DNA from: Lantana camara
Taxonomy: Eukaryota; Streptophyta; Magnoliopsida; Lamiales; Verbenaceae
Assembly: GCA_037501455.1 (NCBI GenBank)
Contig: CM074862.1
Coordinates: 63,085,501-63,149,500 of the forward strand
Reading direction: 5' to 3'
DNA length: 64,000 bases
Every line of letters starts with the position of its first letter. Within the stretch, counting starts at the first letter, position 1. Both the position numbers and the translations under genes were made by a program. Shown here one piece after another: positions 46,365-57,800 of the stretch. The notes beneath the pieces were generated by a model, which ran no database searches, was not told the DNA's origin, and saw only the letters and a list, made by a program, of their open reading frames with translations.

Positions 46365-49300
46365 TGTAGCGCCCCAACGCCACAACCCCGCACCGTTGTA
46401 TCACCCAAGTAACTAGAAAGCCTTATCACTCGAGAGATACTCCGGCGAACGGACAGAACATAACAGAGATCAGAGTAACCAGTGTTGCCAAAGCAACGGA
46501 ATTTCAGAATAATTTAAAACTTTTGAAAACATGAATGCAACACAGTAGTACATGCATAAACACAGAAACAAGTAGCCATAGTATAACATAAAACATTAGT
46601 CCAATAGGAAAACAAAGGACCATAATAAAACTGAGTCCAAGCAATTCAGGTCGTAGCCTGAACAAGTTCTCATAGTAAAACATGTAACATAAAGATAGAG
46701 GTAACCACGACTGCACAGGACAAAAGAAGAGTAACTAAAAATCCTGACTTAACAAAAGACCTCCTACAGCTTCAAGATACCTCTAGTAAGTGTCGGGCTG
46801 CCTACCTGAAACAATGAGGTCAGAAAACAGGGTAGAGGTATTAGTCAAAGGGACTAAGTGAGGTAATTTGCAGTAAGAAAGAGTAGCTGAACTTGAGGGG
46901 TTTTGAAAGATTTTCTTAGTAACTTTCCTCAAACCGGAAGAAAAATTCTTTTATCTTGAAACAGGATTTTCAACAAGCATACACAAGCTCACACATCAGA
47001 GGTTCTGGTTCACATATACTTTATAAACGGGGAACGGGATACGGGATATTTTCCAAAAATGTGAACCAGACTTTAAAACCAAAGTTGCCCGCAAGCTAGG
47101 CCATGCCCATCCTTTACTCCTCAAAAACATTTACAAAGTTAGTATTGAGATCCATTAGGACCCCAACACCCATATACACACGTACCACCCCTTCTCCCCT
47201 TATTGTCGCGCCCAGGGAGCTACCCCGCGGTGACGTACGAAACGGGAGGAATTTACCACCTCTCCCGACCTTCGATGTGGAGTAACCAGCCTCCGATTAA
47301 ACCATCACCAAGGTCAGTACGGCGGCCATTATCATAGTAGCCATTGGCGCACGCCTCCCGGTCTACTACTAACCATACCGCCAGGGCCCAACATAACAAA
47401 ATTTCCAAAGCTTGCATTCAAGATAACAAAAGTGCCTAAGCACACAGAGTTCAGAAGACTGAACCTTTAATCAAAGCAGTATAACAGTGAACAGAACGTA
47501 TATCAGAGATCATTGGCTTTAAACTTGGAGCATTGTCCCAAAACGGGAAAACGTTTATCTTGAAAGATAAGAATCTTTGCACCAGAAGGCGTTGATTTTG
47601 AAATCATTTGAATACGTAGCAATATTCATGGTTCCAGTTGAAATAGTTTAAACCTCACCTATTTATTTAGATAAGTTGATAGTTGGTAGAAGACAGGGTT
47701 CACACAGTACCCTGCGGATCCCAGAACTCGGTATTATCTCCTGTAAGTGACAGACTACCATGAGCTTAAGGATCTAAGTCCCACACATGATTAATGATGC
47801 ATGATTGAGTGCGGGTAGTCAAGTATTGGAGTATAAGATTGAAAAGAATACGGCACACTTAAACAAGGAATAATCTTTCCCGAAGAAAGAATTCAAGTAA
47901 ACAATTAGTCTCATTAGAAAGCTCGTGTCAAAAGCTTAGGGGTATGTTCTTAGGGTCTTAGAACAACCCTAATGTGAACTTTGAAACCTACTTTGATCCC
48001 TTGTTTTTGAGAATTTTCGAAAAAGGCTTTGACCGTTGAATTCGTCTCTTTGAAATGATCAATTAGGTTAAAAGTCAAAATTCTTGGTCAAGGTCAAAGC
48101 CAAAGGTCAATGGTCAAGGTCAAAGTCAAAGGTCAATGGTCAAGGTCACTATGCAATTATACGGTATATATACCGTATGTATACTGTACTTATACTGTAT
48201 GTATACGTGAATTTATATAGTATGTATACGGTATTTATACGGGGATACCTACCGTATTTATACAGGGTACATACAGTATTTATACAAGAATACATGCGGT
48301 ATTTATACAAGAATACATACGGTATTTATACAAGAATACATACGTATTTATTATGGAAATACACATTGTATTTATACGAAAGTATACACGTATTTATACA
48401 TATTGGAATCAAATACGTATACGTATATTATACATGTATACCATAACATATTTCAATTGGTCAAGTAATTATGTAACAATTAATTAAACATGTAACATTT
48501 AAAACTATAGGTTATACTTTAATTATGTAACATTAAATAACATGTAACATTTAATTAAATCATGAAATAAATTAAATTACCTAAGTATGATCATAAAATA
48601 ATTAAAATGTAACATATAACATGCTAGCATAATTGTCACATAATTAATTTGTCACAAAATTAAATTATGTAACACATTTTATAATAAACTATACTATAAG
48701 AATATAATTCATAAATTCATAAATATTTAAAACATAAATTAAATCATATAATTCATGCATAAAATAAAACATAAATTAAATCCTAAACCTAGCATAATTA
48801 ATAAATAAATTAAAACATAAATTAAACTAATTAAAACATAAAAAAAATAAGAAAACTAACCTTATGCTAGTGGGGGGAGCCGTGTATTATGGCTGGTGTA
48901 AGGGGGGAAATGAGACCTCAAACCACTTATTTATAGTTGTTGGGAAGGACTAGGGTACAAATAATATTTATTTTAGGGACTAGAGGTGGGGTATTTTATG
49001 AAATTTCCAAAAATAGGTTTCCTTCTTTACATAATTGTCACAGCAGGGGTATTCTGGTAATATCACCTTTCTCCTGCATATTTTTGGAGTTGAAAAAGTG
49101 CCCAAGAGCTAGGAAATAAAATTAGCTTCGAAACGGTTACTCATGGGTCAAAATCGGACGTACGGTTTAAAAGTTATAAGCTTTGGAAGATTTGATTTTC
49201 TTGAATTTCGAAAATTAATTTAATTATGAAATAAATACTAGGATAAAATTTGATGGTCCGAAAGGCTTTCCAAAAATGTAGAAAAAATCGAGGAACGTTA

Positions 49301-49690
49301 TGGTGATGATCTCAAGGGCTAAATCATTCTAACGAAGGAAATATATCTTACCGACGGAAATTCTTATTTGAAAATAAATTCTTAAATTGCTCTGGACACA
49401 TAAACGAAACCTCAAGACATTGAAAAGAGAGTTGAAAAATTCTAAGAAGATAGGTATAGGTTCTTTAAGGTCTCTTGAATAAAACGGTACAGTGCTAGTT
49501 CGGAAATAAATAGTGTTGTTAGGGTTTAAAGGTAGTTTTCCCCCTTTGTCACCTAATATCACATATGAACACCTATTTCACGTAGGGATGCATGATATAA
49601 ATTATTTTAAATACGGATCAAGTTCTATAAATGCCCTTACGTTGCCCTTAGCTTACCTTTATTAATTCGGTCCCGAACCGGGCTGTCACA
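46365..49690 (-). repeat. element E 3' LTR, 3.3 kb
   Basis: Plus-strand edges are TGTAGCGCCCCAACG and CGGGCTGTCACA. It carries an AGTC stem-loop (46841-46857) and an array of tandem and palindromic words (48083-48440). The interior resembles the other LTRs only in short motifs. The ORFs at 47103-47285 and 48084-48446 are repeats, not genes. Confidence 0.82.
48083..48440. repeat. tandem GGTCAA-rich and ATAC/GTAT repeats
   Basis: 48085-48147 repeats words of the type GGTCAAGGTCAAAG and GGTCAATGGTCA. It is followed by a perfect 20-bp palindrome, ATACGGTATATATACCGTAT (48159-48178), and then about three units of a 24-bp repeat containing GGTATTTATACAAGAATACA (48274-48346) and degenerate relatives. 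Confidence 0.8.
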
Positions 49691-49705
49691 ACATCCCCTC
49701 CTTAA
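49691..49705 (-). promoter_or_regulatory. element E polypurine tract
   Basis: Minus-strand TAAGGAGGGGATGT precedes the LTR start TGTGACAGCCCGG. It overlaps the pol stop codon TAA (49702-49704). Confidence 0.75.
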
Positions 49706-49787
49706 GAAGAATCTGTCCTCAGATTCTCCTCGTGATCTCTGAATAATTTGGGATAGTGCTTTTGCATCTTTTCTTCAGTTTCCCAGG
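49702..49787 (-). pseudogene. last codons of element E pol
   Basis: It reads [20 protein letters not shown] and then ENLRTDSS before TAA, continuing the frame from 61679. It is the chromodomain-like end of integrase. Confidence 0.85.
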
Positions 49788-50494
49788 TGATGGTGTCAAA
49801 ATCCGGGCTATGTGCTGGCCGACCGATTAGGACTCCCAATCACCTAAGATATTTATATGGTGAGGAGAACTCTGATGCTTTCCCTAGCTGAAAGGATGAA
49901 ACAAACATAAGCTCAAAGGCCAAGACGGGGAAGGATGGGGTTAGACCCGTTTTGGCACTCCGACGCTCAAGTCAGCAAAAAACTCTGGGTCGTAAATGGA
50001 CAGGAAGAGTTTTTATGTGTCGGAAAGCTTACCTTTGATGGTCATAGAGTGAGGTTTTTATAGGTTGGAGATGGACTTCGTGGGTGCAAGTACACCTCCC
50101 AGAAAGTGTGGATCTGGTTTGGAGAGGAAGGCGACGACTTATGGCCGGAACAGTGCTTTTCCAGCTAAAGCACTGCTTGCCTGCTCCTGCCAGGATGCCT
50201 GACACTGTACTGGGCGCTGCTGCAATTAATGTGGCCGGCGGTAGGTGGTGCTTGCATTGAATGCTGTTGTCCGGTAGCGACTGGGTCAGAGCTCCGTTGG
50301 GTTGCACCTTTCTCTGGGTCGAAAGGAGACCCTAGGTCGCGGGAGACTGCCGCCAGGCTATGGCTTGAGGTCTGGCCAAGTGTTGGGTCGGTGGCTGCCT
50401 ATGTGGCTCGGTTGTGGAGCGTTGAAGTGGCGCAGGCTGCCACGTGATAGTGACATCTGGCACTCAGTCATACTCCCCGATTTTCCCCTTATCA
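49788..50494 (-). repeat. element F 3' LTR (707 bp)
   Basis: It matches 60968-61673 with about 29 substitutions and one indel, about 22 of the substitutions being transitions. Sense ends are TGATAAGGGG and ACACCATCA. ORFs at 50029-50447 are shadows present in both LTRs. Confidence 0.93.
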
Positions 50495-50510
50495 TCTCCC
50501 CCCTCCCCAG
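50495..50510 (-). promoter_or_regulatory. element F polypurine tract
   Basis: Minus-strand CTGGGGAGGGGGGAGA directly precedes the LTR start TGATAAGG. Confidence 0.85.
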
Positions 50511-50932
50511 GTCTGGGGCCACTAAGAGAGTGGCGCCTGATCTTGAGGAAGGCTTTGCGACTGATGAAGAGAGGGGAGGCCTGGATCGTGATTCTCTCGG
50601 GATAATCTGGGTCGCCAGGAAAGCCGTTCGACCCCAGCCACGACGAGCTAAGGCTGCGAGCCAACTTCCTTCGACCCAAGATCGATTTTGACCCAGGGTA
50701 TGAGGCGTGGCCTCACGCGCGCGTGCTAGCTGTGTTCCACTTGGGCGGGAAACCCTGGAAACTTCCCGTGTCAGAGTAATGATTATACTTTTTTAAAATT
50801 TGGGGGGTTAGCGCGGGTCTTGAGGAGCGGTCATAAATAGCCGTCTTAGGGTAACGGGCCACGTTCTTCTCCAAGCAAGCTGATCTGCCACCATGTGGAA
50901 GTTGGATAATCACGCTTAGTGGAAACTGCTGC

Positions 50933-50939
50933 TATAAAT
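50933..50939 (+). promoter_or_regulatory. TATA box candidate for the antisense ORF
   Basis: TATAAAT lies 192 bases before the antisense ATG at 51131, on the plus strand and outside the LTR. It would place a transcript start near 50965. A weaker TATA-like word (CATAAATAG) lies at about 50832. Confidence 0.5.
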
Positions 50940-51130
50940 TGGGGACTTGAGCAGTTTTTTCCCCTTTTCACGCCTTCCACAGGAGTAAAACCTAATTTCG
51001 GAGAGATTTTTGCCTCCCACATCGTTTGCAAAACCACACTTCCGAAGAGTCTCCCAAGCAGAAATTCAAGGTACGCCCTTCCCGATCCCACATCTCCTTT
51101 CTCTCCTTTTCCTTCTTCTTCATACTAGAA

Positions 51131-54100
51131 ATGGCCCCCAAGAGGAACGTTTCCGTGCCCACCGAGAGCCAACCCCAAGATAAGCCACCAAGAAACTACG
51201 GTCCTAGGGATATTCTGTCGGATCTACAGGTATCAGTGGAGTGCATAGGGGTCAAGCTTCCGAGAAAACCAAGGTGGGAAGATCCCACCGTGACGATGTA
51301 TTTCAAGGAACCAGTGGAGGAGGCCACTGGGCCGATTTTAGGGGAACCGGCCGAAAGTGAGCATTCCATGGAGGTCGAATCCGCCCCGCTAGGCGTCGGT
51401 GACAGGGGGAAAGAAGTAGACGACGAGGCCATAGAAGACACGGCTGCGGAGATCGAGGAGATGTCGCTGGAAAGCGACTCCCGTGACCCAAGCGCAGAAG
51501 CCCCAACCCCCTGGGCAGGAGTGAAACCGCAGGGGAAAAGCGGGAGAAAGGGACAACAGAAATGTACCACCTATTACCACGAGTTTAGGGCCGAAATCCA
51601 TGGGGCGGAGAGAAATACGGCTTTGAGAAGACTGACCGGATGGAGGGAGTTGGATACCAATTGTGAAGTGTTCACACCCAGCAAAGAAGAGCATATGGGG
51701 GCTCCACCTCCGGGGTACATCGCTATCTCGTTGAAAGCGATCGAGTATGGATTTAGGCTACCTCTGTCTCCCTTCCAGGTCGCGCTATTCAACCACCTTC
51801 AGATCAGCCCCATACAGTTACTCCCAAAAGGCCATGCTATGGTTACAACCTTCCGGGTGCTGATGAAGATATTGGGTCAAGTGGTGTGCGTGGAACATTT
51901 TGTCGCCTCGGTCGATACGGCTGCTTCCCCCGACAGGAGGGGGTTCGTGAAGCTACAGTCTCGATCCGGGAACAAAATTTTTAACACCGAGAAGTCCTCT
52001 CATGGGATCGACTGGAAGAAGAAGTATGTTTTTGTGAGGTACAGAGGCGGTTGGGAAGGACTTCAGCACACTTCCTGGAATAACGTCGAGCGCGTGCGAC
52101 TGGATAGAGGACCCGTCCGTTGGCCCAACACCTTGATGGCAGCACTACGGGGGGTGCATCCCTTGGATACTGGGATTTTCACGAGTACGCACCTCTTAAT
52201 AAACCTTGGGTTGGCTCTCGGTACGCCGAGGCATATAGATTTCAAAATGGGTAACTACACCCTCAATTCCCTTAGTCCAAGCACGTCCTCTCCCTTGAAC
52301 TCTTTTCTTCTATTCTCGTTCCACCCTCAAAATGGGTAACTCCATTTTTTCTTCCTTGTGCAGGGTCGATAATGGTAGCCGGACGATCCGAGGCTCTGGA
52401 CCGCCTTCTAAAGAAGAAAAAGGCTGAGGCGGTCAAGAAAGTGGAAGAGGGGAAAATGATGGGCCCACCTCCTTCGATCCACGACATAGCCTTCAGGGAG
52501 GGCCTTACTGAAGCGGGCTCACTGATGAAGATCGCGGCTGTCGAGAGAGCGGCAGGGCAAAGATGGGCGGACGCTCATGTCCCAACGGCGGGGGAGGAGG
52601 CAGACGCACAAGGGGCTGCCTGGGTCGCCCCGGGGGTTGACGCCCCTGTTCCACCCGCAGCCGACTGGGCTACCCGCCCTCCAAAGACTAAGGGCAAAGT
52701 GGTTACATCTACTGGGCGGCCAGAGACGGACTCAGAGGCTAACTCTGGGTCGTTTCCGTTGGAAGTGCCCAATGGCAAACGCTCGTAGAAGAGGAAGGAA
52801 AGAGACGACCCGGAGGACAGGGCCCCCCAAAAGGCTGCCAAGCGTGGGAAGAGCACATTCTAGCCATCTGGTGGATGGGTTCCCCCTACCCAAAACCAGG
52901 ATCTTCCCCTGGCTTCACCATGTTGCGGGGCGATTATGAGAGGATAGTGAACGTCCCCGCGTTCGAAGGGCCCAAATATCCCTTTGGTGTCTCAGATTTC
53001 AAAGCAGACGGATCAGAAAGGCAGGTAGCGACCGGAGAGATCGATCAAGATGTGTTGGGGGCCATTTACTATTCCCTTCAAACTGCCAGTGACCACCAAG
53101 AGCTGGCTAAGGAGAGTAACGCGACCCTCTCTTATAACAAGATTGCTCTCCTGAACGCGGTAAGGGCCTTCACACCATCTCTTCTCCTGGGTCGTTCTTT
53201 TTGTTGCTTTCCCTCTAACTCCCTTCCCGTTTTCTTTTTCCTTTTCTCAGCTGATCGTGAGAGAGCACCAGTCCGCCATGCGGTTGGAGCTGGCCGATGA
53301 AGCTCACCGCAATCTGCTGGCGGAGAGGGCTGAGATTCTACAGGGGAAAAGTTGGAAAGACGAAGCAACGAAGTTATCCAAGGAGTTAGAGGGTGCCCAG
53401 AAGGCGTACACCACGAAACTGGATAAAATGGACAAGCTGGTGAAAGACTCCCTCAAGGAGAGGTCTGCTTTAGAAAAAGAGCTGGAGGAGCTCAGGGTCG
53501 CAAACGAAGAGTTGCAGACCGGGGTGGCCACGCGGCAAAGTCTGCTACATGCGGCAGAGAAAAAGGCTGAGGCTGCCTACGCCAAGGGCAAGCAGGATGG
53601 GTGGCCGGCCGACTTTGTCGAGGGGCAGAGGGATGGGACTAAAACGACATTTTGGACGATCGAAAAATAATTGCCGCAGATAATGGATAGTGCAGTGTCG
53701 GTGTTTCTTCAGTCCAAGGTGTTTGACACCGTTTCTGGCACGCTAGGGGTCTCGGATATAGAGACTGGCTTCATGAGAGCCCTATCTCAGATCCATCTTC
53801 ACCACCCAATCCCCCATGATCTCCTCAACGACCCACGCAAACTCAACGCAGCCAACGGGTACGTTCCCAAGACTTTGCCTGAGGAGTTCATGGCTCGCGT
53901 TTCTTTTGCCAAGGAAGCGAGTCAGGAGGAGACAGATGGTAGCGAGGACGACGAGGAGTCGGATTGGAGCAAAGTGCCCTATGGCTGGGCTGTGGAGTGG
54001 GCCAAATCTCAGCTAGAGAAGCAGTCTGAAGCAATCGTGGAGTTGCCGGGCCCCGTTGATATAGAGTGAGCGAAAGAAACTTTGTTGGCCACCTATGTTC

Positions 54101-54267
54101 CTTCGAGTAGTGGGTCGAAAGAGGGTGGCCTCTCGAGCGAGAACCCAACTGGTCCCACCTTGGCGATTCCCCCACTGGCGACACTTCCCCCTGCCACTGA
54201 AGACACTCCCAAACGGCAGAGCCCAATCCTCCAATTCCAGCGAAAGAAACTGCCCCTGAAGCTATAG
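51131..54267 (+). pseudogene. antisense ORF of the Tat element, at least three exons, broken by stops
   Basis: The ATG at 51131 (context GAAATGGC) starts 373 codons: a Pro- and acid-rich N-terminal half, then at about 192-320 a domain with PPPGYIAISLKAIEYGFRLP and SPIQLLPKGH, which I match from memory to the plant 'putative gypsy type transposon' domain. Intron 1 is 52251-52363 (GTAACT...GTGCAG); exon 2 continues in frame (KMGSIMVAGRSEALD) to a TAG at 52786. A second frame (from 52875) runs into intron 2 (53160-53250, GTAAGG...TCTCAG), then a Lys/Glu-rich coiled coil (53251-53667). Stops at 53668 and 54067 interrupt the tail, which ends at 54267. Antisense ORFs in this position are known from Tat elements; function unknown. 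Confidence 0.8.
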
Positions 54268-54866
54268 ATCCCCCTGCTCCAAGCTCGTGAGTGTGCGAGG
54301 AACTAATATCTTAACTTCTGTAATTTTTTTAATTTAATTTTAATTTTGTTGCATTCCTTTGTAAATCTCCGGGGCCTGACCCCTTTTAGTGAATGAGAAT
54401 CTCGTATTGGCTTCTGACTGTGTCACTCTAGTGCTATTTGCCCAAATATTGGTTTTGTTGATATGCATAGCCTTTTGCAATTTTTTAAACGAAACTTGAC
54501 TTTGGAAAATTTCTTCCAAGAGCTGGCTCGAAATGTGCCTATGCTATGGGTCGCAATGAGCCGCCACTTGTGAGCCAACGCTGGTTTGCGGAGTGCTTCC
54601 GTTATAGGTCGAAGAGACGTGATCTCTTTCGGCCCTTATTTGTCAGGGGGGGTACCACCCCTCCTCAAGCATTGATAGTATATTGAATGCGCTTTGCGTA
54701 TGCCTTAGGATGTTTCAAATTCTGAACATAAACCCTGACTAACGGGTATGCTACAACATTCAGATTAACTGAAGATAAAAGACAATTCAGATTGACCGAA
54801 TATACTTTTATTGTTGGTAACAAACTGGAAAGAGTACAAAATGGTACTTACAACTTAGAGAAACTT
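54268..54866. other. spacer between convergent antisense ORF and pol
   Basis: This holds the probable 3' ends of two converging transcripts. AT-rich sequence (54305-54350) after the antisense ORF could hold its poly(A) site. No ORF is supported. Confidence 0.5.
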
Positions 54867-57800
54867 TTAAACGTAAAACTTCTTGAGGTTATGCGCATTC
54901 CAAGACCTGGGAATGGTATTTCCCTTCATATCCTCAAGGTGATAAGCTTTGTTGCGCCCCACCTCAGCAATGCGGTATGGGCCTTCCCAGTTGGGTTGTA
55001 ACTTGCCCACGTGTTTTGTCACTTCAACGTTTTTGAGAACCAGGTCGCCGATTTGGAAGGCGTGAGGTTAGACTCCTTTGCTATAGCTCCGAGCCACTGC
55101 GGCCCGGTACTGTTGCATTCTTTGGAATCCCTTATGTCGGATTTTTTCAATAGTGTCGAGCTCATGCGCTCGATCTTCCGTGTTTCTGGCGAGCTGGTAG
55201 TTGGACACTCTCGCCGTCTGGTGTAAAAGTTCTGCGGGGATCATGGCTTCCGACCCATAAACCATCGAGAAGGGGGTTAGTCCTGTCGCGGTTCTGGAAG
55301 TCGTGCAGTAAGCCCATAGAACCCCATCAAGTTCGTCGACCCAGGCACCTTTCTTGGCCTCCAGCCTGGTTTGGAGGTTCTGGATGATGATTCGATTAAT
55401 CACCTCCACCTGGCCATTCGTTTGCGGGTGGCCGACCGATGCGAAGCGTTGACTGATTCCCATGTCTATACAATAGGATCTGGTGCTAGCGCTCTGAAAT
55501 TGAGTTCCGTTGTCGCAGATTAGGACCCTGGGGATCCCGAATCTGCAAATGATATTGCGCCATAAGAAATTCGGGATGACCTTATCTGTGATTTTCGCGG
55601 CGGGCTGGGCTTCGACCCATTTAGAGAAGTACTCCACTACGACCAAGAGATATTGTCGTTGACTCATCGCGAGCGGTAGTGGCCCGACGATATCTATGCC
55701 CCATTGATCAAAAGGCCAACAAATGTCCACGGGGACCATCTCTGCGGGGTGTTGGTGCGGGATGTTGGCATGCTTCTGACAATTGACACATCTGCGGGCG
55801 TATTCCTTAGCATCCTCATTTAGCGTGGGCCAGTAGAACCCACTTCTGGAAACCTTCGTGGCCAGGGATCGACCGCCCAGATGATTTCCACACTGCCCGT
55901 TGTGTATTTCTTCCAGAACATCCAAAGCTTGAGACGGGCGCAGGCAACGCCTGGTTGGCCCCATGAATGCTCTCTTGTATAATCTCCCTTCAGAATCTAG
56001 GGAGTAGCCTGTGGCTTTGTACTTGAGGCATCTTGCGGCGTTTCGGTCGGCAGGCAACGCTCCATCTTTGAGATAAAGTATGAATTCGTCGACCCAGCAT
56101 GGCTCAGCTGGATCGATGGAACATATCATCTCTGCCTCGCCATCGATCACCCTCCCTTTGCTCGACAAGAAAGTGATGTTCTGGTCCTTGGAGCCTCTCA
56201 TTCCATTCGCGAACTTTGATAATGCGTCCGCTCGCGTGTTCTCTTCCCTGGGGACTTGCTGTAGCGTGAATTCTTTGAATTGGGACGCCAAGGATTTGAC
56301 CTTAGCCAGGTACTTGATCATTGTCTCTTCACGCGCTTCGTAGGAGCCTTGAAACTGGCTCGCCACCAACTGGGAATCTGTTGTTACGGTGATCCTCTCG
56401 ATCCCGTGCTCCTTTGCGATTTTGAGGCCAGCGATGAGCGCCTCGTATTCTGCTTCATTGTTGGTGGCTGGGAAGTCAAGGGAGATGGCGAAGTCAAGCG
56501 CCTGGCTCCCTGTGCTCATCAGGGAGACCCCCACGCCCCCTCCTTGAGAGGTTGAGGAGCCATCGACCGGCATGGTCCACAACACCAAGCGCGGGGTTTC
56601 CTTACTTGGATCGTTCTTTTCGATGATGAAATCTGCGAGGATTTGGGCTTGGTACACAGCTCTGGGTTGGTAGCTGATATCGAATTGACTCAATTCAATG
56701 ACCCATTTTACAATTCTTCCTGACGCTTCAGGCTTTTCCAAGACTTGGCGTAAACCTTGGTCTGTGAGGACGATGATGGAATGGGATTAGAAATAGGGCC
56801 TCAGTTTCCTGGAGGCGTGTACGAGGGCCAGGACGAATTTCTCAATCTCCAGATAGCGAGTTTCTGCTCCATGTAGTATCATGCTTACGTAATTTACCAG
56901 CATGTGCTTCCTTTCGCACAAGGCCACTAACACGGAGCTTACGGCCTCCTCAGTGACTGCCAGATAGAGATACATTGTTTCCCCTGCAACAGGTTTGGCA
57001 AGCAAAGGAGGGGAAGCAAGATATTCTTTGAGCCTTTCAAAGGCCTCATCGCATTCATCAGTCCACTCAAATTTCTTAATATTGCGCAGAATTTTAAAGA
57101 AAGGAAGATTTTTCTCAGAGGAGCGAGAGATGAACCTGTTCAAAGAAATGATCCGACCGACGAGACGCTGGACGTCTCTCACGTTGTGGGGTCTGTTGAT
57201 GCTTTTAAGAGCCAAGATCTTTTCCGGGTTGGCTTCGATTCCTCGCTGGCTGACTATGTAACCGAGGAATTTTCCTCCTTGTACGCCGAAAGAGCATTTG
57301 TTGGGATTCAACTTCATTCTGTACTTGTGGAGCAGATCGAAAGTCTGACCCAAATCAGTTAAATGCATCTCTGCCCTCTCGCTTTTGACGATCATGTCGT
57401 CGACATACACCTCCATCGTTTTGCCGATCTCGTCTGCGAAAACCTTATTGACCTGCCTCTGATAAGTTGCGCCTACGTTTTTAAATCCGAAAGGCATAAC
57501 TTCAAAACAGTAAATCCCCTTCACCACGATGAAAGCGGTCTTTTTCTTGTCTTCCTGAGCCATGAAGATTTGATAGTAGCCCTGGAAGGCGTCCATCATG
57601 CTTAGGAGCTCGCATCCGGCAGTGGAATCGACCAACTGATCAATGCGTGGGAGAGGGTAAGGGTCTTTGGGGCAGGCCTTGTTTAAATCGGTGAAGTCGT
57701 TGCACATTCGCCACTTCCCCCCTGTCTTCGCGACCAGGACGACGTTGCAGAGCCAGTCCACATACTTGGCTGGTGTGATGTACCCAGTGTCCAGGAGCTT

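Noticed and set aside
48084..48446. 120-codon ORF rich in Tyr, Ile and Lys
   Set aside because: It is the translation of tandem GGTCAA and ATAC/GTAT repeats inside an LTR; the periodic protein follows from the repeat.
50229..50691. ORFs of 72-129 codons near the element F LTR
   Set aside because: The 50229 ORF recurs in the other LTR (61409-61681). No protein motif is seen and the LTR edge and polypurine tract run through them.
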